64,000 nt of DNA from an uncultured Sphingomonadaceae bacterium (GCA_947504025.1 CANNFX010000001.1:186001-250000); one strand, 5' to 3'. Positions 26,582 to 35,755 are shown, numbered from the stretch's first letter. Notes: generated from the sequence alone by a model not told the origin. Made by a program: numbers and translations.

Positions 26582-27622
26582 ATGGCTCGTAAGACAGTCC
26601 GTGTGGCAACAGCCGCGCCAGCCAAGCCCGCCGCCAAACCCGCGAATGACGCCGCTGCGGAGCGTGCGACGGTGGAACTTACATTTGAAGACCAGTCGTT
26701 GCTGGTCCCGCTCTTCGGACAATTCGACGCCAACCTCGTTCAGGTGGAAAATCGCCTCGGCGTGTTTGTTGCTGCGCGCGGCAATAAGGTTGTGGTCGAA
26801 GGTCCCGAAGAAGCCGTTGGCCGTGCCCGCGATGTGCTCGACGCCATGCGCGAGAAACTGTCTATGGGTCAGGAACTCGACTCAGGCGCGATTGATGCGC
26901 TGATTGCCATGTCAAACGAACCGACGCTCGAAGGCATAGTGACAGGAACGCCCGACCACCCACCGATTATGATCCGTACCCGCCGCAAGACGATCGTGCC
27001 CCGCTCTGCCAAACAGGCCGAGTATATGGAGCAGCTTGCCCGCGACGACGTTATTTTCGCGCTTGGTCCGGCAGGTACCGGCAAGACTTATGTTGCAGTA
27101 GCTCAGGCCGTCAGCCAGCTAATTACCGGCAGCGTGCAGCGCCTGATCCTCTCGCGTCCAGCGGTGGAAGCAGGCGAAAAGCTCGGTTTCCTGCCTGGCG
27201 ATATGAAGGACAAGGTCGATCCCTATCTGCGCCCGCTTTATGACGCGCTGAACGATTGCATGCCGCCCGAACAGGTCGAACGGCGCATCGCCAGCGGCGA
27301 GATTGAAATCGCGCCCATCGCCTTTATGCGCGGGCGGACATTGGCGGACAGCTTCATCATCCTCGACGAAGCGCAAAACACCACGCGCGAGCAGATGAAG
27401 ATGTTTCTCACCCGTTTCGGGCAGAACAGCCGCATGGTTATCTGCGGTGACCCGCGACAGGTCGACATCCCCGGCGGCGACCGCATGAGCGGCCTCGCTG
27501 ATGCGGTTGGACGCCTCGAAGGCGTTGAAGACATTGCCGTCACCCGCTTCAGCGCATCAGACGTCGTGCGCCATCCCATCGTGGGCCGGATCGTCGAGGC
27601 CTATGAAGGGCCGGACGCCTGA
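26582..27622 (+). CDS. phoH: PhoH family ATPase (YbeZ-type)
   Basis: 346 residues, starting after an AAAGGAG ribosome binding site. A short Ala/Pro/Lys-rich head precedes a KH-like segment. The P-loop NTPase domain has Walker A LGPAGTGKTY near residue 160 and Walker B SFIILDEAQNTT near residue 258. C-terminal DPRQVDIPGG and SDVVRHPIVGRIVEAYE are PhoH hallmarks. YbeZ works with endoribonuclease YbeY in rRNA processing, consistent with ybeY downstream. Confidence 0.95.
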   Translation: MARKTVRVATAAPAKPAAKPANDAAAERATVELTFEDQSLLVPLFGQFDANLVQVENRLGVFVAARGNKVVVEGPEEAVGRARDVLDAMREKLSMGQELDSGAIDALIAMSNEPTLEGIVTGTPDHPPIMIRTRRKTIVPRSAKQAEYMEQLARDDVIFALGPAGTGKTYVAVAQAVSQLITGSVQRLILSRPAVEAGEKLGFLPGDMKDKVDPYLRPLYDALNDCMPPEQVERRIASGEIEIAPIAFMRGRTLADSFIILDEAQNTTREQMKMFLTRFGQNSRMVICGDPRQVDIPGGDRMSGLADAVGRLEGVEDIAVTRFSASDVVRHPIVGRIVEAYEGPDA

Positions 27623-27626
27623 TCCG

Positions 27627-27845
27627 ATGAACGTCGAAGAATTATTCGAAAGACTTGACGGCAAGGAACGTGTCGGCATCGGCAAACGAGCCGACGGACA
27701 ATACACTTATTTTCACCAGTGGTTCTGTGACGGGTCGGGCGACTGGAGTGCACCCGGTCCCGATTGCGGCGTCTACGATAGCAAGCTCACGGCAAAGACT
27801 GAGGCATTTCAACGCGTCGAATGGCTACGGGCGACTTTCCATTGA
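27627..27845 (+). CDS. 72-residue hypothetical protein between phoH and ybeY
   Basis: ATG at 27627 lies 4 bp after the phoH stop; the stop lies 13 bp before ybeY, so the gene fits tightly into the operon. The protein is soluble and acidic at its N-terminus (MNVEELFERLDGKERVGIG), then rich in aromatic and Gly residues (YFHQWFCDGSGDWSAPGP), ending VEWLRATFH. It has no signal peptide or membrane helix. I recognise no family. The tight operon fit and absence of a better frame support it. Confidence 0.62.
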   Translation: MNVEELFERLDGKERVGIGKRADGQYTYFHQWFCDGSGDWSAPGPDCGVYDSKLTAKTEAFQRVEWLRATFH

Positions 27846-27858
27846 TGGCACTGATCCC

Positions 27859-28359
27859 ATGAACCTCGAAGTCAATATCGAAAACTGGCCCGTCGCCGCA
27901 TGGGAGGAGCTTGCTGAACGCGCTGCCCAAGTCGCCAGCAGCGTCGCGGCGGAGCTTGCCAACCCGCGTCTGCATGTCAGCCTGCTGTTCACCTCGGACG
28001 AAGAAGTACACGCGCTGAATCGTGACTGGCGCGAGCGGGATAAGCCGACCAATGTGCTGTCTTTTCCTATGCTTGAACGGGAATGCTTACAAAAACTTTC
28101 GCCAGAGGGGCCGCCAGAACTTCTCGGCGATATCGCGATGGCGTATGAGACTTGCGCGCGTGAAGCTGCCGAAAAGGGCATCGCTTTGGAGGACCATGCG
28201 GCGCATTTGATTATTCACGGTCTGCTGCATCTAGCAGGTCTTGATCACGAGATATCCACTGCCGATGCGGTGCAAATGGAGGCGCTAGAGACGAAGGCGC
28301 TTGCGCTCATGGGTATCACGGACCCATATGGGGACCGTGAGACAGATGGAGAGAATTGA
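27859..28359 (+). CDS. ybeY: Endoribonuclease YbeY
   Basis: 166 residues from the ATG at 27859 (MNLEVNIENW); the longer frame runs back into the small upstream gene. YbeY is a zinc-dependent single-strand RNase needed for 16S rRNA 3' maturation and 70S quality control. The zinc motif HGLLHLAGLDH (H-x3-H-x5-H) is intact near residue 125. NRDWRERDKPTNVLSFP and LGDIAMA are also conserved. Its end overlaps the upstream region of corC by a few bases. Confidence 0.96.
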   Translation: MNLEVNIENWPVAAWEELAERAAQVASSVAAELANPRLHVSLLFTSDEEVHALNRDWRERDKPTNVLSFPMLERECLQKLSPEGPPELLGDIAMAYETCAREAAEKGIALEDHAAHLIIHGLLHLAGLDHEISTADAVQMEALETKALALMGITDPYGDRETDGEN

Positions 28360-28364
28360 GGGCC

Positions 28365-29300
28365 ATGCCCGAAACTGACACCGCCCCCAATGGGGCCTCC
28401 GGAGAGCCGGAGAGTAGGAGCGGGCTTTGGCTCGCCATCCGCAAATTCTTCGGCGCTGACGACAGCGACCAGAGCCTGCGTGCCCAGATCGAAGAAGCGA
28501 TCGACGAGCATGAGGATGAAAACCCCGAGGGCGAGACAGAAACAATCAATGGCGACCTGTCGCCAGTTGAGCGGCAAATGCTCCGCAACTTGCTTCATTT
28601 CAGCGAACATGATGCCGATGACGTTGCGATTCCACGCGGTGAGATCATCGCCGTGCCTGCATCGGCAACTTGGGAAGAGTTAGTCGAGCATTTTGCTGAG
28701 CACGGCCATTCACGCTTGCCGGTTTACCGCGACAAGTTGGACGAGGTCATCGGGATGATTCACATCAAGGACGTCTTCCCGTTTCTTGCTCGTAAGGAAA
28801 CGCCGCCATCCGACTGGACAACATTGATGCGCCAGCCGCTTTACGTGCCGCAGGCCCGCGGCGCGCTGGACGTACTGGCCGACATGCGTGCGCACCGGAT
28901 GCATCTGGCAGTCGTTGTCGACGAATATTCCGGCACGGATGGCCTTATTACGATCGAAGATCTCGTCGAAGAGATTGTCGGCGATATCGAAGATGAGCAT
29001 GACGAAGTACCGGAGGTCCTGATTACGTCTATCGGTGAAGGCATGTGGGATTGCGACGCCCGCGCCGAGCTGGAGGATGTTGCCGAACAGGTCGACCCGC
29101 GCCTCTCCGAAGTAGAAGGCGCCGTCGATACTCTTGGCGGATTGGCCTTTGTATTGGCAGGTCAAGTTCCCGAAGTCGGCGACATTATGAAGCACGATAG
29201 CGGCTGGCAGATCGAAGTTACCGCCGGTGACGAGACCCATGTGACCAGGCTACGCCTCCATGCACCCAGCAAGGACAAGGCAGAAAAAACCGGCGATTAA
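28365..29300 (+). CDS. corC: CorC/HlyC-family CBS-domain protein
   Basis: 311 residues from the ATG at 28365 with GAGGG just upstream. It lacks the DUF21 membrane domain, as expected for the short CorC (YbeX) form. Residues ~85-200 are a CBS pair (HFAEHGHSRLPVYRDKLDEV and LAVVVDEYSGTDGLITIEDLVEE cores). Residues ~220-305 are the CorC_HlyC transporter-associated domain with LGGLAFVLAGQVPEVGD. It is linked to Mg2+/Co2+ efflux and ribosome-associated functions of the ybeZYX cluster. Confidence 0.93.
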   Translation: MPETDTAPNGASGEPESRSGLWLAIRKFFGADDSDQSLRAQIEEAIDEHEDENPEGETETINGDLSPVERQMLRNLLHFSEHDADDVAIPRGEIIAVPASATWEELVEHFAEHGHSRLPVYRDKLDEVIGMIHIKDVFPFLARKETPPSDWTTLMRQPLYVPQARGALDVLADMRAHRMHLAVVVDEYSGTDGLITIEDLVEEIVGDIEDEHDEVPEVLITSIGEGMWDCDARAELEDVAEQVDPRLSEVEGAVDTLGGLAFVLAGQVPEVGDIMKHDSGWQIEVTAGDETHVTRLRLHAPSKDKAEKTGD

Positions 29301-29400
29301 TTTGGCCGGTCTGTGACGGCAAGCATGCAAAAGAAGCAACACTTCGAAAATATGCAACAATTGTCATCGACACTGCGTATTTTCTGCCTATCTATGGTGC

Positions 29401-30288
29401 ATGGTCGGCCGCCGCATCCTCCCTCCCCTCCGCGCTCTCGAAGCGTTTATGCGCACCGTAAGGCTGGGCTCGGCCAAAGCTGCCGCGACTGAACTCGGCC
29501 TAAGCCCCAGCGCCTTGTCGCGCCGGATCACCAATCTCGAAGAATTTACCGGCCGCAAATTGTTCACTCGGGCCAGTCAATCGATGGCATTGACCGACGA
29601 AGGCCGCGCCTTCTTCGCCGCTGTATCGCCGCACCTCGATGCTCTGGCCGAAGCTGTCGGCAGCCAGTCAGACAATCTGGGGCTTCTACGCCTGCGGCTG
29701 GGCGTACTGCCGCTGTTCGGAAGCCAACGCCTGTTCCCGCGCCTGCCTGAGCTACGTAAGCTGCATCCGCGGCTGCATATCGATATTGATACGGGTCCGC
29801 ATCTGGATGAGCGTGTCGGCGACACTCTCGATGCCGCGATCATTCTGACTCAGAAACCTGATAGCTCGCTGCATTCGGTGCGGCTGGATCACAACACTGT
29901 TCACGCGATTTGCAGCACTACGTTGGTCGAGCAAATCGGGGCCAATCCCAGCCTTGAAACGCTTAACGGCCAGACGTTCATGATTCACAACGAATTGCCT
30001 GAAAGCTTCACCGCTTGGAAGGAAACGCTAGGCATGACCGAACTCGATCCGTTGGCCATCGATCATTACGATTCAGGGCAATTGATCTTGGAAGCTGCGG
30101 CACAGGGTCTGGGTATCGCCATCATGCATGATGACCACATGGCCCGTGCTGCCGATAACCGACTGGCCAAGCTGTTCGATATCGAGGTCAAGAGCCCGTA
30201 TAGCTATTGCTTCATTTGCCGACCAAAAGCGCTGGAGCTGCGCCCTGTGCGCCTGTTCCACGATTGGTTGGTCGGAGCTGACCTATAA
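29401..30288 (+). CDS. LysR family transcriptional regulator
   Basis: 295 residues. The winged HTH occupies residues ~7-65 (LPPLRALEAFMRTVRLGSAK start, LSPSALSRRITNLEEFTGRKLF core), very like the GcvA subgroup. Residues ~92-290 form the periplasmic-binding-like effector domain. The effector and target are unknown. It stands alone, 64 bp before a lipoprotein cytochrome c gene; the upstream 100 bp contain its promoter but no clear box. Confidence 0.92.
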   Translation: MVGRRILPPLRALEAFMRTVRLGSAKAAATELGLSPSALSRRITNLEEFTGRKLFTRASQSMALTDEGRAFFAAVSPHLDALAEAVGSQSDNLGLLRLRLGVLPLFGSQRLFPRLPELRKLHPRLHIDIDTGPHLDERVGDTLDAAIILTQKPDSSLHSVRLDHNTVHAICSTTLVEQIGANPSLETLNGQTFMIHNELPESFTAWKETLGMTELDPLAIDHYDSGQLILEAAAQGLGIAIMHDDHMARAADNRLAKLFDIEVKSPYSYCFICRPKALELRPVRLFHDWLVGADL

Positions 30289-30351
30289 TTGTAGGGATTG
30301 CCAGTGCTTCGCAATTCCGCGTTTTTGAGTTTTCACGGCAGGAGATCACCG

Positions 30352-30741
30352 ATGCGTCACTTCACATTTGCACTCGGCCTGTCGGCCGCACTTTTCGGCT
30401 GCAACACTGTCTCAACAGAACCCAGCTCACCCGAGCAAGCTGCAGCCGTGCCAGCCCACCGTCCCGTAAGCGCTGCCCAGGGTCACGCTTTCGCCCGGTT
30501 ACACTGCTCCGCATGCCACACTGTCACAGGCGGTAAGAACTCACCAAACCCGAACGCTCCATCATTTGAGACAATTGCCAATGCGCGGGGGCTGACCAAT
30601 GAAACGTTGACCACTTGGCTCACGGATTCGCACAATTATCCCGATGTTATGGCATTCGAGATTGAAGCTGAAAATATCGATGATCTGGCAGCATATATGT
30701 TGACGCTGCAGCGCGCAGATTACCGGCCTTCAATCGATTAA
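30352..30741 (+). CDS. Small lipoprotein c-type cytochrome
   Basis: 129 residues from the ATG at 30352 with AGGAG 8 nt upstream. Lipoprotein signal with lipobox LFGC at residues ~14-17. A single haem motif CSACH near residue 60 and a Met-containing loop YPDVMAFEIEAENIDDLAAYM supply haem ligands, typical of class I cytochrome c. It is probably a membrane-tethered periplasmic electron carrier. It ends 14 bp from the convergent Kef antiporter gene. Confidence 0.88.
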   Translation: MRHFTFALGLSAALFGCNTVSTEPSSPEQAAAVPAHRPVSAAQGHAFARLHCSACHTVTGGKNSPNPNAPSFETIANARGLTNETLTTWLTDSHNYPDVMAFEIEAENIDDLAAYMLTLQRADYRPSID

Positions 30742-30755
30742 ACGCCTTATAGCAA

Positions 30756-32570
30756 TTACCCTTTCGGCTCGGCCATAATCGCACCTATCCGGGCCGTAAG
30801 TTCTGCTTCCCAATCGCCTTTGCGTGCCCGTATCTGGGCAAGATAGTTCTCGTTCTCATGCGTTGGAATGTCGGGATCATAATGCTCGGCTGACAAGAGC
30901 ATGCTGTTCCGGTCCATCTCGTTAAAAACGGCGACCATGCGGCCTGACTGGTCACGGGAATAACCCAAAGCCTCGATCGCAGATCGGCCCATTCTAAGCG
31001 AACTGTCGTAGGTTTCCCGAATAATATCTCGGCAGCCAACATACCACAGATCGTAAACATGATTGCGATCAACGGCGCGCGCGATCACATGCAAATCTGG
31101 ATACCGATTGACCAGATACTTCACGAGGCCGGTGATCTGCTCTTTGTCATCGATCGCGATTACAAGCAGCTTGGCATCGTCAATCCCTGCAGCGTTGAGC
31201 AGATCCGGGCGAGTCGCGTCTCCGTAATAGGCGTGAACATCAAAGGCCTTGAGCAACTCCAGCTGTTTAGAGCTGAAATCAATCACAGTCGGATCCATAC
31301 CCCCGCCCCTCAGGATACGCCTTACCAATCCGCCAACACGCCCGTGTCCGGCAATAATAATTTCGCTCTTCGCTTCAATTTCATCCATTTCACGGTCTTC
31401 AACCGCTGAATAAAGCGGCGCGATGATACGGTCGTAGAGAATGAACAACGCAGGCGTAAGGAGCATCGACAGCGCCACGATTAGTAGCAAGCGGTCAGCT
31501 AAGTCGCCGGGAATAACCGCGCTTGCCACGGTAAATGAAAGCAACACGAAACCGAACTCGCCCGCTTGCGCCAGGCCGAGGCTGAACAGCCATCGATCCG
31601 ATCCGCCCAGTTTGAAGATATGCGCTAGCACGAACAACACAGCCACTTTGAGCGCCATCAGCCCCAAAGTCAGCGCCACAATGCCCCACAGATTATCAAG
31701 CAGCAGGCTAAAGTTGATCCCTGCTCCAACTGTCATGAAGAACAGCCCAAGCAGCAGCCCCTTGAAGGGATTGATATCGCTTTCAAGTTCATGCCTGTAT
31801 TCGCTGTTAGCCAGTACGACGCCCGCCAGAAATGTTCCCAATGCAGGGGATAGGCCGACCAGCGACATCAACAACGCAATCCCGATTACGATCATTAAAG
31901 CAGTCGCCACAAACAGCTCGCGCATCTGGCTTGCTGCAATGAAGCGAAAGATGGGGCCTGTCAGATAAGAACCGATCCAGATCACCGCTGCAATAGCGCC
32001 TAGAGTTACAAGGCCCGCGGCCCAACCTGGCAGGCCATCAACCAGGCTCATCCCACTGCCTGCATGGTCGCCCTGACCGTCAGCTGCATGGGACATTGCT
32101 TCTGCCAGTTCTGGCAATGCCAGCAAGGGGATCAGCGCCAGCATCGGGATCACGGCAATATCTTGGAACAACAAAACCGAAAAGCTCGACTGGCCGCCAT
32201 CGCTCTTCATCAAGCCTTTTTCACCTAAGGTCTGCAAAACAATCGCTGTGGATGAAAGTGCCATAACCAAGCCGATCGCCAATGCGATCGACCAGCTTTG
32301 CCCAAGCGCCATAGCAACGGCCATTACCGCTGCCGTAGTAAGCGCGACTTGCCCGCCGCCAAGCCCCAGCAGTTTAGCCCGCATGGACCATAATAGCTTA
32401 GGCTCCAGCTCTAGCCCGACCAGAAACAACATCATCACGACACCAAATTCGGCAAAATGCTGGATCGAAACAACGTCTACATTCAACAGCGCCAAAACGG
32501 GGCTGATCACAATGCCTGCAATCAAATACCCGAGCACAGAGCCAAGCCCTAAACGCGAGGCAATCGGCAC
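30756..32570 (-). CDS. Kef-type CPA2 monovalent cation:proton antiporter
   Basis: At least 604 residues. About eleven to twelve transmembrane helices (Na_H exchanger fold) are followed by a TrkA-N domain at ~400-520 with the nucleotide motif AGHGRVGGLVRRIL. GLVMALSSTAIVLQTLGEKG matches KefB/KefC. It likely exports K+ in exchange for H+. The GTG at 32570 falls inside the first helix: the in-frame upstream codons encode ITDFLLLAFIFLISGVVAV, clearly part of the family N-terminus, but no ATG/GTG/TTG exists before the stop at 32661-32663. The real start may be a rare codon (CTG at 32639 or ATC at 32624/32630). Confidence 0.92.
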   Translation of the reverse strand: MPIASRLGLGSVLGYLIAGIVISPVLALLNVDVVSIQHFAEFGVVMMLFLVGLELEPKLLWSMRAKLLGLGGGQVALTTAAVMAVAMALGQSWSIALAIGLVMALSSTAIVLQTLGEKGLMKSDGGQSSFSVLLFQDIAVIPMLALIPLLALPELAEAMSHAADGQGDHAGSGMSLVDGLPGWAAGLVTLGAIAAVIWIGSYLTGPIFRFIAASQMRELFVATALMIVIGIALLMSLVGLSPALGTFLAGVVLANSEYRHELESDINPFKGLLLGLFFMTVGAGINFSLLLDNLWGIVALTLGLMALKVAVLFVLAHIFKLGGSDRWLFSLGLAQAGEFGFVLLSFTVASAVIPGDLADRLLLIVALSMLLTPALFILYDRIIAPLYSAVEDREMDEIEAKSEIIIAGHGRVGGLVRRILRGGGMDPTVIDFSSKQLELLKAFDVHAYYGDATRPDLLNAAGIDDAKLLVIAIDDKEQITGLVKYLVNRYPDLHVIARAVDRNHVYDLWYVGCRDIIRETYDSSLRMGRSAIEALGYSRDQSGRMVAVFNEMDRNSMLLSAEHYDPDIPTHENENYLAQIRARKGDWEAELTARIGAIMAEPKG

Positions 32571-32784
32571 AGCGACAACGCCGGAAATCAGAAAAATGAA
32601 AGCTAAGAGTAGAAAGTCGGTGATGCAGATTCTCCCCAGATATGCACGCTGCTGTTCGGATTAACACAAACGAATTGTACGTGCGAATGAGGCATGGCTC
32701 ACCCGGCGGGAACTGCGGCCCTGCCGACCCTGCGACGAGCAGCTATGCCGATTCGCAAACCGGAAAACCAACAGAAAACGATCG

Positions 32785-33195
32785 TTATCGCCGAATCCAA
32801 CGAGCCATCCCGATTGATTTGGGAGCAACAGGTTCAAAGTCGAACTGGCGGTATAAGGCATGTGCTTCACCGTCGGCGATCAGGCTGACATATGCCTCTG
32901 CGTCGCCCACTAATTCAAGCGCCTCAAGAAGGCGGCGCATTATCTCTTTTCCGAGGCCCTTGCCTTGATGGTCTGGATCCACCGCGATGTCGACAATCTG
33001 ATAAAAAAGGCCGTCGCCAACTACGCGTCCCATTCCTATCAACGCACCCTGACGACTTATCGTCACACCCACGACAGTGTTTGGTAGGCCTATAGCTGCG
33101 GCTCGCTCACTTCGCGGGCTCAGTCCGCATATTTTCCGAAGACGGCAATACTCTCCGACTGGCGGGCTGCCTTCCGAAAATTCATAGTTTTGCAT
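32785..33195 (-). CDS. GNAT family N-acetyltransferase
   Basis: 136 residues. The acetyl-CoA binding core VDPDHQGKGLGKEIMRRLLE is intact, preceded by QIVDIAV and followed by LIADGEAHALYRQFDFEPV, giving the complete but compact GNAT fold. Its substrate is unknown; the general layout resembles YjdJ/aminoglycoside-acetyltransferase-like orphan GNATs. It lies between cyclophilin and Kef genes on the same strand with gaps on both sides, so probably has its own promoter near the ppi terminator. Confidence 0.87.
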   Translation of the reverse strand: MQNYEFSEGSPPVGEYCRLRKICGLSPRSERAAAIGLPNTVVGVTISRQGALIGMGRVVGDGLFYQIVDIAVDPDHQGKGLGKEIMRRLLEALELVGDAEAYVSLIADGEAHALYRQFDFEPVAPKSIGMARWIRR

Positions 33196-33210
33196 CGCGC
33201 CTAAATCCCA

Positions 33211-33240
33211 AAAAAAGGGGCGCCCGAAGCGCCCCTTTTC
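33211..33240 (-). terminator. Bidirectional-looking terminator after the cyclophilin gene
   Basis: AAGGGGCGC and GCGCCCCTT pair around a short TTCG-type loop, with T runs on both strands (six A on the plus strand before the stem). It terminates the cyclophilin transcript on the minus strand. Confidence 0.85.
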
Positions 33241-33245
33241 GTAAA

Positions 33246-33695
33246 TTAGCTAACAGTCGCTTTCACGATCTTGCCCGGGCTCGCGGGTGGCTCGCCCTTT
33301 GGCAGAGCGTCAACATGTTCCATGCCTTCTTCGACATTGCCCCAAGCAGTGTACTGACCGTCGAGGAAGTGTGCGTCATCAAAACAGATGAAGAACTGGC
33401 TGTTCGCACTGTCAGGCATCTGGCTGCGGGCCATGCTGCATGTACCGCGAACATGTGGTTCGGAGTTGAATTCAGCCTTCAAATCAGCGTGGTCGCTGCC
33501 ACCCATGCCGGTACCGGTCGGATCGCCGCCCTGCGCCATAAAGCCTGGGATCACGCGGTGGAAAATCACACCGTCATAGAAACCGTCTTTGGCAAGCTGA
33601 GTAATCCGTTCGACATGGCCGGGGGCAAGATCGGGCCGCAGTTTAATAACTACGTCACCGGTTTCGGTGGTCAGGGTAAGTTTCTGGTCAGCCAT
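33246..33695 (-). CDS. Cytosolic cyclophilin-type peptidyl-prolyl isomerase
   Basis: 149 residues without a signal peptide. Catalytic and binding residues are present: FHRVIPGFMAQGGDPTGTG (Arg and Gln of the active site), MARSQMPDSANSQFFI and the loop DDAHFLDGQYTAWGNV. It speeds cis/trans proline isomerisation during folding. A terminator lies directly downstream, so it is probably monocistronic; mgtE is divergent. Confidence 0.95.
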   Translation of the reverse strand: MADQKLTLTTETGDVVIKLRPDLAPGHVERITQLAKDGFYDGVIFHRVIPGFMAQGGDPTGTGMGGSDHADLKAEFNSEPHVRGTCSMARSQMPDSANSQFFICFDDAHFLDGQYTAWGNVEEGMEHVDALPKGEPPASPGKIVKATVS

Positions 33696-33772
33696 TTTCG
33701 GGAATCTCCTAAAGTTCCAAACCTGTGTTGGGGGCCGATATAGTTATCCGCGCGCGAAAGTCACCCACACCG

Positions 33773-33804
33773 CCTCAAAACGCACGTAAAAGTTGATTTT
33801 GAGG
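33773..33804 (+). repeat. 8-bp inverted repeat in the mgtE leader
   Basis: CCTCAAAA (33773-33780) and TTTTGAGG (33797-33804) are perfect complements 16 nt apart, ending 22 bp before the mgtE ATG. It may be an operator or a 5' UTR hairpin; no consensus Mg2+ riboswitch was recognised. Confidence 0.45.
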
Positions 33805-33826
33805 CTCCACCCCCTAGACGCACCCT

Positions 33827-35272
33827 ATGGCCGATAAAGACCGCGATGACCTGGCCCTGCTTGATCCGCAAAAGGCGGAGCATGAACCACGCCCGGATGA
33901 TCGCGTCGATGACGAACGGCTCGATGAAGAAAACACGCTAAAGCCCGAATATGTTCGCAGCGTTGAGGATGCCCTCGATGCAGGCGATCAACCACTGGTC
34001 TACGAGCTAGTCGAACCACTCCACCCTGCTGATATTGCCGATCTTTTCGAGCTCTTAAAGCCTGATGAACGCCGTGATCTAGCATCCGCGATCACCGATC
34101 TGATGTCGAGCGAGGTGATCGCCGAGCTCAACGATTATGTCCGCGAGGATATGATGGAAGCACTGCCGGCGGATGCGGTCGCTGAAATCGCCGAACAGCT
34201 CGAAACCGACGATGCCGTTCAACTGATCGAAGATCTGGACGAAGAAGATCAGGCTGCCGTTCTTGCGGAAATGGAACCGGAAGACCGTGCCGCTATCGAA
34301 AGCGCGCTGTCCTACCCCGAAGAGACCGCCGGCCGCTTGATGCAGCGTGACATGGTGGCGGTGCCAGAGCACCTTACTGTGGGCGAACTCCTCGATTTCC
34401 TGCGCCAAGATGCCAATCTGCCCGCCGACTTCCTCGAAGTATTTGTGGTGGATGCGCGGCATAATCCGGTCGGCACCTGCCAGCTAAGCTGGATTCTACG
34501 CACGCCTCGCGACATTGCGTTGGGCGATGTCATGAAGCGCGATCAAACGCTGATCCCTGTGATGATGGATCAGGAAGAAGCCGCTCTGATGTTCCAGAAA
34601 TACGCTTTGATCTCGGCCGCTGTGGTGGACGAATCCGGGCGTCTGGTTGGACAAATCACGGTCGACGATATCGTCCACATCATCTCCGAAGAAGCTGGCG
34701 AAGATGCCCTGCTGATGTCGGGCGCGGGCGAAGGCGACATCAACGAACCGATCCGCGAGGCCTATAGCAGCCGCGTGCGCTGGCTCGTGGCGAACCTCGG
34801 CACGGCGCTGGTCGCATCGCTGATCATCGCCGCATTCGGCGCTGCGATCGAGAAACTGGTAGCCCTTGCAGTGCTGATGCCGATTGTTGCCAGCATTGGC
34901 GGTAACGCAGGCACGCAAACAATGGCCGTGTCAGTCCGCGCCATCGCGATGAACCAGCTGACGCGGTCGAACACCAGGCGTATTCTGCTGAAGGAACTGC
35001 GCGTTGCGCTGCTGAACGGCGCGACGATTGCCGTGCTGATCGGCGCGGCGACAGCAGTGATCTTCACCCCCATGCTAGGCGCAGTGATCGCCGCCGCGAT
35101 GATCATCAATGTCGTGACTTCAGGCCTTGCCGGAGTGGTAGTACCCGTGGCGTTCGACCGCATGGGACAGGATCCTGCCGTTGCGAGCAGCGTGTTCGTG
35201 ACGATGATTACGGATTCGATGGGCTTCTTCGCGTTCCTCGGCCTAGCAGTAGCCACGGGGGTCGCGGGTTAA
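33827..35272 (+). CDS. mgtE: Magnesium transporter MgtE
   Basis: 481 residues. Acidic head (1-40), MgtE N superhelical domain (~45-150, with LHPADIADLFELL and VAEIAEQLETDDAVQLI), CBS pair (~155-280, with YPEETAGRLMQRDMVAVPEH), a connecting helix, and five transmembrane helices (~300-480) ending with the conserved TMITDSMGFFAFLGLA. The cytosolic domains sense Mg2+ and gate the channel (family knowledge). DUF1489 begins 3 bp downstream, so they are likely cotranscribed. Confidence 0.96.
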   Translation: MADKDRDDLALLDPQKAEHEPRPDDRVDDERLDEENTLKPEYVRSVEDALDAGDQPLVYELVEPLHPADIADLFELLKPDERRDLASAITDLMSSEVIAELNDYVREDMMEALPADAVAEIAEQLETDDAVQLIEDLDEEDQAAVLAEMEPEDRAAIESALSYPEETAGRLMQRDMVAVPEHLTVGELLDFLRQDANLPADFLEVFVVDARHNPVGTCQLSWILRTPRDIALGDVMKRDQTLIPVMMDQEEAALMFQKYALISAAVVDESGRLVGQITVDDIVHIISEEAGEDALLMSGAGEGDINEPIREAYSSRVRWLVANLGTALVASLIIAAFGAAIEKLVALAVLMPIVASIGGNAGTQTMAVSVRAIAMNQLTRSNTRRILLKELRVALLNGATIAVLIGAATAVIFTPMLGAVIAAAMIINVVTSGLAGVVVPVAFDRMGQDPAVASSVFVTMITDSMGFFAFLGLAVATGVAG

Positions 35273-35275
35273 GCC

Positions 35276-35680
35276 ATGCCGCTCCACATGACCAAAATCG
35301 CCTTCCGCAGCGAGAGTGTGCACACGTTGCGCGCATGGCTGGAGAGTCAGGGCCCGAAGGGAGAGGGCGTCGCACGGCTTACCACCAAATACCGCCCTAC
35401 CCGCTGGGAAGAAATGATCGGTGGGTCACTATATTGGATCCACGCTAACGCCCTCATCGGCCGCAGCCCGATTTTAGGCTTTACGGAAACCGGCGACAAA
35501 CGCTGGTTTATCGAACTCTCACCTGAATTGATCGCCATACACCCTCGCCCCAAACGCGCTCATCAGGGCTGGCGCTATCTGAAAGGCGATCCTCCACCCG
35601 ATGTCGCCGAAGGCGAGGACATCGGCGATGTGTTGCCGGGCAAACTGATGGGTAAGTTGAATAGACTGGGATTGGTTTGA
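35276..35680 (+). CDS. DUF1489 family protein
   Basis: 134 residues, an alphaproteobacterial family of unknown function. Recognisable features are MTKIAFRSESVHTL near the N-terminus, TTKYRPTRWEEMIGGSLYWI (20 residues) and LSPELIAIHPRPKRAHQGWRYL. It is soluble with no signal peptide. It follows mgtE by 3 bp. The family is often adjacent to transport or DNA metabolism genes, which gives no functional hint. Confidence 0.9.
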   Translation: MPLHMTKIAFRSESVHTLRAWLESQGPKGEGVARLTTKYRPTRWEEMIGGSLYWIHANALIGRSPILGFTETGDKRWFIELSPELIAIHPRPKRAHQGWRYLKGDPPPDVAEGEDIGDVLPGKLMGKLNRLGLV

Positions 35681-35755
35681 CTATCAAAAGTTACTTTTTT
35701 AGCCTCATAAAACCCTGTATCTTAACACAATCAAATAGTACAAATGAACTACTCA

